This document shows positions 11,731 to 21,521 of a stretch of DNA of 64,000 nt, piece by piece. The stretch's first letter is position 1, and the number at the start of each line of letters is the position of its first letter. The notes beneath the pieces were generated by a model. The model was not told the origin of the DNA, made no database searches, and worked only from the letters and a program-made list of their open reading frames with translations. Origin of the DNA: Xanthoparmelia taractica (Eukaryota > Ascomycota > Lecanoromycetes > Lecanorales > Parmeliaceae); the NCBI GenBank assembly GCA_033085395.1, contig JANQBS010000217.1, positions 1 through 64,000 of the forward strand, given 5' to 3'. The translations under genes were made by a program, and so were the position numbers.

Positions 11731-12544
11731 GTGGGTTGGCTTGACGTGGTAAGCAAACCTTATGCAGGCTATTCACACAAGTAGTGGTACCTTAATCGTG
11801 ATAGGCCGCTTATACTAAGAGTGTAAAAGCCGCAAGGAGGGATGAGCTCAAAAGTAGGAACTATACAAGACTCCAACATTCCGGTCGGTCCACAAGATAG
11901 CACCGTTGCAGGATGATAGTATAGGTATAAGTCCAAAAAGGCTGTAGTGAAAACCCTCGACCTTTGCAATTCATGTGGCTTTGCCAAAGGGACGGCACAC
12001 CTCTTTCTGTAGCCGAGACTCATGACGCCTAAAACTCCTGGTACGATGGCCTTTGCCTGTATTTGCATGTGAGGTATGGAGTACTTGTACTGTACGCATA
12101 AAACGATTGGAAAACATTTGGTTCCCGGTACCATTCCCATTGCTACGCTTATATCCTCATTCACGTGATGATACCTCGGCTGGTTCTTCACTCTAACATC
12201 TTCGACTCTAGCGTTTTTCAGAATCCTGTTTAAAATCAAATGGAAATTGAAACCAGTCTCCCTAATCCTAAAATTTCACGAAGATTTCGAAGCTCGTAAG
12301 TAGAATTTGCTGACGTTGAGTTTATATAGGTATAGCAGCCTAGTAACAGTAGTGTTATAAGTCTGTTGCACAGATAACTAAGCTTCAGGATTCACATATC
12401 TACCTAGGCTCGTCCTTCTGTCAGACTCTATGTGAGCGCCGCTTCACTCATCAAATACCGCACAGACCTTCTAGAACAAGAGGGAAATTGTGAAGCAGAT
12501 CACTGAACGCAGTGAAGAGCCGTGCGATCTTTATATCAACATCA
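11731..12544. other. Intergenic, no supported gene
   Basis: GC-balanced DNA. The longest frame is 156 codons on the minus strand (12239-11769). Its composition is only weakly protein-like and it shows no known motif, so I leave it unassigned. Confidence 0.3.
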
Positions 12545-13142
12545 CACAGAGTATGGTGATGGACCACGCTCAAACTTTGAGAACTCGGACTCGCACTTGC
12601 GTGGAAAGCGAGTTCGAGTCTGAGCTTGGCGTCGGCGTACCAGCATTACTGCTGTTGGGTGTCACCACTGAGGGTTGTGCACTGTCGCTCATCGTTGCAG
12701 CGGTGGATGCCCCTCGCTCTGTGAGAGTAAGCCGTGGTACCTCGGTCACAGTAAGGAGGCCACTTGCGAATACGGAAAAGCTCTCAGATACACTCAGGAG
12801 CGTTTTTGTGGCTTCTGAGGAGATTGTAATCTCGACGAGGGCAGCAATCTATCATCGGAGATACATTCGCCATCACAACCAGGATGAGCCACGTAGTTGA
12901 AGGTCAAGATTCCGTCGCTTGGATCGTCGCTTCCTTAGTCGACGAAATGAATGGGAACACTCCCGCAGGTCGCACACCCGTGGTGGAGATTAGCATCGAC
13001 GAGCGGCTTCATGTCTCCAAGTTCCAAGCTCGCGCCTTGTGGGAAGAAATATACGCCGCCTTCGGCGATGCTGCCAGAGCCACTGATGGTACTGCCCACA
13101 CTAACGCCATCAATATTAGGACCGACGCCAACCGTGATTGGT
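12545..13142 (-). pseudogene. KP4 killer-toxin-like gene fragment, broken
   Basis: Reading the minus strand from about 13142 gives a protein-like frame with a glycine/serine run, then GSIAEGGVYFFPQG and HHGCATCGSVPIHF, then after a TAA stop (12937-12935) the same frame resumes with GILTFNYVAHPGCDGEC and ends at a TGA (12796-12794). A further frame gives a Ser/Thr/Pro-rich tail (TPNSSNAGTPTPSS) like the stalk of secreted proteins. The HGC..CGSVP / GILTFNYV pattern resembles the C-terminal half of fungal KP4-like secreted proteins; the family call is from memory and not certain. The N-terminus and signal peptide are missing. An LTR-type fragment lies just upstream at 13305. The two plus-strand frames over the same DNA are taken as shadows. 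Confidence 0.4.
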
Positions 13143-13304
13143 TAGGACTAGGAGAGACAGATGATATGAATCAAGCATTCACACACTCAGAAACTCTCAA
13201 GCTTTCAATACACTCAGCAGTATCAAGCGTCCAGCTGGCTAGTCAGCATATGTACACACCCACGCAGCAGCTAGCATCAGTATCAGTATACAGTAGCTGA
13301 CATC

Positions 13305-13461
13305 TGTTGAGACATAGCCTGAAACAGGCCCCTATGTTAGTATAAAGATTCCCTGCCTTCTCGCGGCAATCGCTTATTAAGCCACCTAATTTGTATATTA
13401 AATAGGCCTGCTCCAGGGGAGCATCTGAAGAATCAATCATGTCTTTTAATTTATCCTTTCA
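13305..13461 (-). mobile_element. Degenerate solo LTR, relative of the one at 20130
   Basis: Starts with TGTTGA and shares the core CCTTCTCGCGGCA.TCGCTT, CCACCTAATTTGTAT and CTCCAGGGGAG with the solo LTR at 20130-20280. The right end is approximate, and no target duplication could be found, so it is an older or rearranged copy. The strand is arbitrary. Confidence 0.6.
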
Positions 13462-13572
13462 AAATATCTATTACTAAGACCTGATATTTCAATAGGCATC
13501 CACGTCAACATCATGCACCTACATCCTACATCCACATCCTACATCCATAGCTATCCGATAAACGCCGAGATA

Positions 13573-14106
13573 GTGCTCGGAAAGGTATGGCATATCCCAG
13601 GGATCTCATCCCAAAGTAACTAAAAATAATGTTAGGGTTGACGATCTGATGAGTTTAATGGCTACTGCAGACCACCAATATGATTAATCTAATGATCAGA
13701 TATACGTCTAGAGTTATGCGCATGTCTGGATTGATTATTAGATTGATTAGGTATGTGTCTAGGATCAATTAGGTATGTGCCTGGGATTAATCAAATTGTT
13801 CCCAGGCACATAACTGATCAATCTAATAATCAATCCAATGATCTCAGGCGCATGCGCATGATCCTAGGAACACATATCACAATAGGATCATATTCAAGTG
13901 GTCGATCTGATCAATCCCACGTCAGTCTAACGTATCCTGGTTAGTGTAATATGGGATATCCCACGAATATCCCATTCCGTGGGAAATCCCATACAAGATA
14001 CCATACCTACCGCTGTTGGTATAGGATCGAAGGCTTTCATCCCATACCATACCCTGGTATGGCAGGAAATCTAATTTCCCATACCATCCCATACCTTTCC
14101 GAGCAC
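13573..14106. mobile_element. 534-bp MITE, CGGAAAGGT family
   Basis: Terminal repeats GTGCTCGGAAAGGTATGG and its complement, flanked by TA (13571-13572 and 14107-14108). Shares the CGGAAAGGTNTGG core with the 272-bp and 1,511-bp elements. The centre holds a hairpin: 13774-13786 pairs with 13800-13812. Non-coding. Confidence 0.85.
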
Positions 14107-14615
14107 TAGCTCAATGCTCTGAAGGAGATGAAGTCGAATAGAGAACCAACTGTAGCTGCAAACCACATACATATACCGCTTACTGATGGCCTGATTTTTC
14201 AGCTGGTGTCATCCTTCGGATGAGTCAAATTGCGGACTTCGCATACCGCATATGCATATCTCGTATGCATGTGTTCGTATATGCAAATACCTGACGAATG
14301 CTGACAGTGACCCACTAACCCACCAATTTACTGGTGTACTGATGCGAGGAGACGTGGCTCCCAATTTTCGGGCAAGCCGATGGCCCAATCCGACGATGGG
14401 TTATCGAAGAAGAAGAAGACGACGAAGTGCAAAGTCGTAGCCTTAACATGCTGGATCTATAAAGGAGCCCGGCTTTGCCAGTTTCTAGCTAGTGTCTTAT
14501 GACTATGCTGTTTTATGTCTTCTCTATAAACAATCACACAAACCACCATTAACGCGCAACAGAAGCAAGTTGCCTCCCATCCTCGCTGTTATCACACGAG
14601 TATCTCAAATCCAGT
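14107..14615. other. Upstream region of thioesterase gene
   Basis: Non-coding. A TATA-like CTATAAAGG at 14458-14466 lies about 155 bases before the thioesterase start and is a plausible core promoter. Nothing else is recognised. Confidence 0.4.
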
Positions 14616-15221
14616 ATGCCATCCCACGTCTACGACTTCATCTTTGCAGATATCCCCGACAGCGTGGAGGAACAATGTCTCCGTTACCCCTGGTTCGCCA
14701 ACCTCATCCACGATCCGACCCTGAAACCCATACAGACGCCAGGAAGACAGCCCGATCACGGCGGATCGTACGCGCTCATCAGTCGGACTCTCAATACCCA
14801 AGACACCGTCGCGGCATGTCAATCCTTCCTTAGAGTGCCGTCGCGAGAGCAGCGCTCTTCTGCTGCTGCTGCTGATGACGAGCAGCCGGACTTGAAAGGC
14901 GAAATGCTCGTCTTTTACTGCCTGGAGATGGGGCTGCAAGGGTACGATGGCATCTATCACGGCGGATTCCTCTCAATGGCCATGGACCACGCGATAGGCT
15001 CGCTAGCTCGAGCCTCCTCCGGCGGCATGAATGCCTACACGAGACACCTCCAGGTCGATTTCCAGAGACCGCTCCACGTCCCCGGCCCGCTGCTGTGCCG
15101 GACGTGGATAACAAAGGTTCAAGGTCGGAAGCTGTGGATTCGCAGCAGGATGGAAGACGAGCGGGGGGATTCGTATATCACGGGGGAAGGCTTCTTCATA
15201 CGGTCGGCGTCGAAACTTTAG
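14616..15221 (+). CDS. Hotdog-fold thioesterase family protein
   Basis: Single-exon protein of 201 residues. Residues 111-128 (GIYHGGFLSMAMDHAIG) carry the HGG...MxDxAxG signature of the PaaI/4HBT thioesterase superfamily, with His115 and Asp124 at the positions expected near the active site. The C-terminal half (HLQVDFQRPLHVPGPLLCRTW) matches the strand pattern of the hotdog fold. Such proteins hydrolyse acyl-CoA or acyl-carrier thioesters; relatives occur both alone and in fungal metabolite clusters. No polyketide or other pathway gene is next to it here, so the substrate is unknown. A stretch of CTG repeats codes for an Ala run (SSAAAADDE) around residue 83-89. The start at 14616 is the first ATG of the frame. 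Confidence 0.82.
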   Translation: MPSHVYDFIFADIPDSVEEQCLRYPWFANLIHDPTLKPIQTPGRQPDHGGSYALISRTLNTQDTVAACQSFLRVPSREQRSSAAAADDEQPDLKGEMLVFYCLEMGLQGYDGIYHGGFLSMAMDHAIGSLARASSGGMNAYTRHLQVDFQRPLHVPGPLLCRTWITKVQGRKLWIRSRMEDERGDSYITGEGFFIRSASKL

Positions 15222-16169
15222 GATTCCGGTATTTCGCCGGGATGTCTGTGGCAACTCGAGTGATGTTCTTACGCTGATGGATGATGCCTATAGCTGGTGT
15301 GAACGGTACTATAGCTGCTGGTTAGCAAGTACTGGTTGAAGGCTCAGACCCTCAAGCTCGGAATTATGGAGTGGAGATAGTGACATCTGGACGCCCCTGT
15401 TATGATTGAGCTAGAATCCCTTGCATAACGCTATGATATAGGAATTCAGGGAGTACCAGGGAGGGACGGTCAAGGGAAATGTTCCACCAATGAGACTTAC
15501 CTATCTATTACTATAATGCCTGGACTCCGCAAACCCTTCACATGCTCCGAAACGTGCTCCGTACTAGTACTGGCGAAAACGATCGGTCAATTTAAGATCA
15601 AACTCCTAGCCAATCAATACCCAAGAGCTATATATACTTTGGTTGATATACAGTCTTTATCTGTTTGTCGAGAAGTACAACAGTAGTATATGAAGCTTAG
15701 ATATTGATTCATGATACGTCAAACGTTTTCTTTTTGCAATCAAACAAATTGAAGAATTATTATCCTCTGAGGACTGACTAAAATATAAATAAAATTAACC
15801 TCCTCTCCCCTTCTCTCCTCTCCTCCCCTCTCTTCTTCCTTTATTCTTTCTTTAATCATTATTCCTTAATTATTAATTATTAAATCAAAGTCGCGAGCTT
15901 GCTTGCTAGCTGATAGATAAGGTAAGGTAGGGAATAATCGAATCGATATCCTCTTACTCATAGTGAAATGAACTAAACTAAGCGGTTGGTTAGACACGAG
16001 AACACGAGTATAACGACAAGAAGTGAAGTGAGGTGAGGTATCTAAAGTAAGTTAGGTAAGATAAGGTAAGGTAAGATAAGATAAGATTTGTTAAAAACCT
16101 CGGATTTTAAATATTTTTTTTTTGTGTTATATTATGTAGATAATAGAGAAAAGGGAGATAGATAGATAG
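15222..16169. other. Intergenic with pyrimidine tract and GGTAA repeats
   Basis: No gene seen. Contains a CT-rich tract (about 15800-15860) and a short degenerate tandem repeat of GGTAA/GATAA units near 16040-16090. AT content rises to the right. Confidence 0.4.
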
Positions 16170-16600
16170 TGTCACGACCGTACCCTTAACATTGGGTTAG
16201 CACAGGGCTTAGCGCCTTGGTATAGTCATATATACCGTCTCCCTTATAGTAGATAGCTCCTTAGCTGATTATCTTCGTATACTACTACTATTGAGTTCAC
16301 CTCTAGTACGATCCTTACAATAATATTACGAACGTATCTAGCATTTATTAATATCTTAGCTCTATAGTCTCGGGCCTTAACATAAGATATATATCTCTCT
16401 GCTCACTATAGATAGATTTCTTCCTTAAACTTAATTACTTAACTATTCTAGGATCCTACTATGGTGACTCGGTGCTTGACAGCGAATACTTAACTAGCCG
16501 CTATTCGATTTAAGTATTTCCTCCAGATCCCCTACATAATCGGTTCCCCCGCGAGGGATTTGTCTTTATACTAAGTAGATAGATACACCACAAATACCAG
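16170..16600. mobile_element. Possible LTR retrotransposon remnant
   Basis: Begins TGTCACGACC, a common start of Ty3/gypsy-type LTRs in ascomycetes, and is flanked on both sides by AGATAGATA. The right end is uncertain (no clear ...CA terminus), and there is no internal coding region. Confidence 0.3.
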
Positions 16601-16856
16601 CAAGCTGCCGTGTCTACCAACGATTGGTTGCCCCACATCGCGTTACCTTCCTAATCTGTTGAGCCGGCACCGTGGTGGCCCCGAATCAAGTGCGCACTGT
16701 TCTTGGGCGTCGTTAGAAAGCCATTTGCAGGGCGCATGTCATCAAGCACACTTTCTCAAGCCCCTATGGTTCTGGGATGGAAGTATAAGTGCCGTCCCGC
16801 TCTTCAATTGTAGACAATTCAAACAAGCCTCAAGTTCAGCGACCTGGCCTCTCTAG

Positions 16857-17646
16857 GTGGTAATCTTCATGGAGAATCAAACTATCAGTAATCGATATAT
16901 CAAGCTCGCGGAACTCTTGCGACTCCTTAGAGAAAATTTTGGAAAGGATTTTAAGGTGGAGGCAAGTCCTTTACTGGTCAGAACTCTAATGTACCTTACT
17001 ACAGCGTGCCAACCTCAGGAGGGAAAAACAACCTACGCTATCACCGTTCCCACAAAACTATCCGACGTAGGTACCATCACAAAGTGCCCTTGTTTTCTCC
17101 TGTCGTTGCTCAGTCGAATTAGGATCAGATCAAGTCCTCCAAACAAAGAAATGTTCTTGAAAGGACCACAGTATCTATAACCAAACCTACATAACATTCG
17201 AACGTCATTAAAGTGACTTCCCATGATGACAGACTTAGAATTGCAGGTCAAAAGCTTGCGGCTTAAGACTTACAATCTAGAAGCGCGACATTTCGTCCCG
17301 GAAGCCAGCTTGTACCAACTGATGCACGAAGACATAATCCAAGATACTCTCAAGCAGCTCAAAGTTGAGCCATATCATCGAGATGAGCTCGCCAGAAAAA
17401 TCTTCCAAGGAGCCTGCAGGACCTTTGCAATTCTGCTTCTTGTTGGCCATGGTGAGGCTATCACAAAGGTTTTCAAGCACGACTCGCTCCAAAGATCTTG
17501 TCCAGATGACAAACTTCCCATGACCCGAGCTCAATTGTTAGAGATGTATAGTGATGATTCGAGCACCCTGCTTGCAGATGAGTTTTTCGAAAAGCAGTGG
17601 GAGTTCACGACTCGTATTTTCTACTCTACATTGTTACCTAGAAATA
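16857..17646 (+). pseudogene. N-terminal part of a fungal kinase-associated gene, cut by a transposon
   Basis: The frame from 17223 encodes ARHFVPEASLYQLM, then DELARKIFQGACRTFAILL, then EFFEKQWEFTTRIFYSTLLP. This last motif usually precedes the protein kinase domain in a large family of fungal proteins. An upstream frame from 16857 (YIKLAELLRLLRENFGKDF) looks like an earlier exon, but the splice join is unclear. At 17646 the frame runs into the 1,511-bp inverted-repeat element; its last residues are translated transposon DNA. No kinase domain follows on the far side (19160 onwards is AT-rich). So the gene is truncated, with the 3' part lost. The family assignment rests on motif memory only. 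Confidence 0.45.
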
Positions 17647-19157
17647 CGGGCCGGAAAGGTCTGGTATATTTAATGGGATATCCCATACCATACCGTATTA
17701 TACCATACCATGGAAGGGTATCATGAGGGGATCATATTAGACCACTTATAAAGATATAAGATGAGAAATTACTGATATCATGAAATGGTCTGAGAAATTT
17801 CTAATATATGCAGGGGTATCTTATAATGTAGATGATTTCCCATATTAGGTGGCGGATAAGATAAGAAAATTTTAGGTTGGTATACAAGTCAGGGCGAAAT
17901 TAGCTTAAGCAATTATTAAACTCCGGCACTTAATGAATGATATTAAGATAAACTCCCTTCTGATTTAATCTCGCTAAGTAAATATAACTAGAATAATAAG
18001 TAATAACTAGAATAATAAGTAGAATATTAACTTTCTCTTTTATATCACTGAAATTAATCATTATTCGACACTTCTATCGCCTTTTCAATCTCATTAATAA
18101 TATTATTAAGCGACTCTACGCGACTTCTTACTCGTTTAGCCCTCTACATCTAATTACTAACATTAAGATATTAATAATTTCGATACGTTTATTCGAGCGT
18201 ATTTTAATATATCTCTACCTAGAATATTTGATTAGACTTAACTTCTCAATTCGATTTTTTTAGTGTTGTATTCCCGTGACTTAGACGTAAAAGTGTTATC
18301 TATTTATAGAGGTATCTCACACTCGATTAGATCTCGCTATAGTAGATAGTTAACTTCTCACGAGCCGTCTTTAAAGCCTCGCGAAGTTCGACTTTTCACG
18401 AAACCCGCTTACGTCTTAGCTTTTAAATCTTCTTCTTAATATAATCAAATAATCTATTATAGATATTAAACACATAATAAATTATTAGCTTCTTACTCTT
18501 ACTTATTCGCTTCGTAAAAGTATAAAAGAATCTAATCAATTCAATCAGATATTCGACTTACGATTATTTATTCGCGCTAAGTCTAAGAAAGCCGCCTATT
18601 TTCTTTTTAAAAAAGCGGTCGATATCGCTACGAAGTAGATAAGATCGTATTAACATATAATAGGTTAAGTTTCAACGAACTTTAATATCCTAAAATAAAT
18701 TGCTATTATAGTTAGCGTGCTAGCAATTCTTCTAATAATCAAATAAATCAAATGCACTAATAGTAGTAGAAATGACTCATCAAGCCCTAGGTGATTGCGA
18801 AGACCTTTCGCAACACGATATCAAATGCGATAGCGAGCTCAGCTCAACAACGTGATGATAAAGTAAAGTGATAATAATAACGATAATAAAGTGAAGTGAT
18901 GACTAGAATAATAGCTAGAATACGTTCGCATGATTCTATATAGAGTAACTTCTTCTATATATAGTATATTTCCCATATCCCTACATATAACATGAGATAC
19001 CCTATATATATTAGAAATTTCTTAGATTATTCCATGATATCAGCACGTCTCTTAGATTATCTCATAAAAATCAAATAATATAATCTTAATACCATATTAT
19101 ACCATGATATGATATCGACACCTCATATCCCAGACCATCCCAGACCTTTCCGACCCG
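17647..19157. mobile_element. 1,511-bp inverted-repeat element, CGGAAAGGT family
   Basis: Ends CGGGCCGGAAAGGTCTGG and complement of CGGGTCGGAAAGGTCTGG, flanked by TA at 17645-17646 and 19158-19159. Termini match the 272-bp MITEs at nearly every position, so it may be a longer member of the family. The subterminal parts are rich in CCATACCAT-type repeats and the interior is AT-rich. No transposase frame is left. Confidence 0.8.
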
Positions 19158-19159
19158 TA

Positions 19160-20124
19160 CTCAGAGAGGTCTTAAAATATAGGCATAATATATACACATT
19201 AGGCTACGAGTTAAAAAACGGGATATAATACTTAAAATCGAGGCCCTGCGATGTAGAGAAACCTCTTTTACTATTTTCAAATATAGTTAGATAGATTTTA
19301 ATTAGTTAACTCGTATAGTCGATCACCGACAAGACTTTAGAGTAGTATAAATTAATTAATCAATTAATTAATACAGTACCGACCTCGTGAAGCATTTCGA
19401 TCATCGTTCTTCAAGGGGTTTTCTAAACTTCAATGATAGTATAGCTACCTCTGAGATTGAAATTATGTTTAATATGGTTCTAGGAGGAAGAGAGGAGAAG
19501 GGGAGCACCAGGAAGATAGTTAAGCTAAAGTAGATATATGTTGTATAGCTTCAATGAAGACTCTACTACGCTGGGGCTTTCGTCATCGCTACGCTAATCG
19601 CCTATAGCTCGCCGTAGAATTATATGTATATAAAGTAGACTAGAAGGCGAGCTAGAATATTGATTAAAGCGTAGTATAGTAGCGGCGAAATCTAAGAATA
19701 GCAAAGAAGAATATATAAGAAGATAGATGATCGAGAGAGCGTAAAAAGAGAACTGTTAAGGACGATTTTCAGAATAGTATTTTGGTGAAAGATAATGAAG
19801 TTAGAAGCACGAAAGATAAAAGATTATAGAAAGAAGTTTTTTTAATTAAGGTTAATAGCGTTAGAGCTTAAGGTGATCGTCGTAGTTGATTAAGTCTGAA
19901 ATGTAGATTTAAGTGAATAGTCTCGAAATGGGAATAAAAGGGTTAATAGTTATGTAAATTATGTAAGCGAGAAGAGAAAGGGTAAAGAAGAAGAGAGTAG
20001 AGAAATATACTTCATCAAATAATCACCTGCGTAAAAGAGAAACGTAATAGTTTTTGAAAAGTGGGAATCAGGCAGCAGGCAGCAGCTCGCCCACACGAGA
20101 GGCGCAAGCCGAGACCGAGGAATT
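19160..20124. other. AT-rich, non-coding
   Basis: Partly RIP-like DNA between the inverted-repeat element and the solo LTR. No protein-like frame and no continuation of the interrupted kinase-associated gene. Confidence 0.5.
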
Positions 20125-20129
20125 CATTT

Positions 20130-20280
20130 TGTTGAAATTTGGCCCCCAAATGTTGGTGCAGGGATCATTCCCAGCCTTCTCGCGGCAGTCGCTTGACCAG
20201 CCACCTAATTTGTATGTTAAATAGTCCTGTTCCAGGGGAGTGTTGGAAAAAATCAATCAATCCTTCCGATATTTTCAACA
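20130..20280 (-). mobile_element. Solo LTR, 151 bp, with perfect target duplication
   Basis: Begins TGTTGAAA and ends TTTCAACA, the TG...CA form with matching inverted ends. CATTT occurs immediately before (20125-20129) and immediately after (20281-20285), a perfect 5-bp target duplication. It contains the core shared with 13305-13461. The internal retrotransposon was presumably removed by LTR recombination. The strand is arbitrary. Confidence 0.88.
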
Positions 20281-20285
20281 CATTT

Positions 20286-21521
20286 CAGGCTCCCACCTGC
20301 TGCGCCTCTGCACTGCCTCATAGTGCTTTCTCGGTGCTCTCCCTTGCTCCCTCGTGCTCCCTCTTTACTCCCTCGTGCTCCTTCCCTGCTCTCTCGATGC
20401 TCCCTCTAAAGCGGCCCTGCTCCCTTTCCCGTTCCGGAACGGCAATCCCCAATCCTAAGTTGGGGGTGAATATAGTATATATATATATTTTCTTGATTCA
20501 AGTTGATTCAAGCACAGTATGCGAGAATCACTCGAGCGCTCTCTCTCCTTCTCTGTCCCCCTCCCCCTCCCCCTCTCCTTCCTTTCCCAATATCCTATCA
20601 ACCTTCCACCCCTCTCTCCCTTCCTTCCTTCTCAAAATCCTATCTAACCTTCCTCTTATCAATTCCTTCAACCCCTTCGACCCCTTTATTAATTCTTTCA
20701 TCCCCTCCCCTTTTTCCCCTTCCTCCTCTCCCCTCCCCCTCCCCCCAACCTACCCTTCTCCCTAACTACCTACCTCCCTCCCTACTCATCTCCCTTCCAT
20801 CCAATCCAATCCAATCCTACCGCACCGCACTCCACCTCAGCCCAACTATAAGCTCCAACGTAACGTAAGTTCTTTCTCCGACTAGCTACTACTGTCCCGT
20901 ACGTATATAAACTGTAGGTATATTTGCCGGCTATTGTATGTAAGAGAGGCTCTTTCTATCTTACCTTGGATAGTACCCACTTTCAGGTCTGAGCTCCCAG
21001 AGCTTCGTGTAGGGTTAGGGCTTTTGCGGAAGCTAGCATGGAAATACTCTGGGGTGAAAGAATAACCGAGATATGAAGGGCTCAACAAGACATGCGGCTG
21101 ACACGACGGCAAAGATCAGCCTTGCTTGAGATGTTGTGCGCTTATCAACCTTGATGTACAACACAGGTTCGGCTGTACCGAGCTAATAAGCCAATCGCAA
21201 GAGCACAATGCAGCCTCTTCCTCAACCTTGTCGGACAGTCTGTGCACTGGCCTCTACAGCGACTCTTATTTTTGCCCTCTACGTTGAAAACAGGTCCAGC
21301 ATGATAGGTCGGCATATATATGCACAGCATTGCCAGCGCATCGAACCCTGTTTTGGGCTGACCATGGGCATACTACCTAGCCACGGCTAAGCTCCCCGTG
21401 CTGTAGCCTTATCCATTCTTACATGCTGCTCACCAATCCCAGCCAAACCAGTGTGCAACACCCACATATTTTCTTTTTCTCTTGCCTCTTATCTCATGGT
21501 CTGGAGGGACAAAGTCGCGTC
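20286..21521. other. Intergenic with long pyrimidine tract
   Basis: 20530-20800 is almost pure C and T with CCCTCCCC-type runs; the open frames over it are low-complexity artefacts. The rest is unremarkable non-coding DNA upstream of the membrane-protein gene. Confidence 0.45.

Noticed and set aside
11769..12239. Minus-strand frame of 156 codons
   Set aside because: No motif, no clear composition bias, borders a MITE; insufficient to call a gene.
12490..13300. Two overlapping plus-strand frames of 136 and 138 codons
   Set aside because: The minus strand over the same DNA carries better family-like motifs, and the plus frames overlap without a plausible splice join.
20139..20868. Ser/Pro/Leu-rich frames of 208 and 121 codons
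   Set aside because: They cover the solo LTR and a pyrimidine tract; low complexity explains the open frame.
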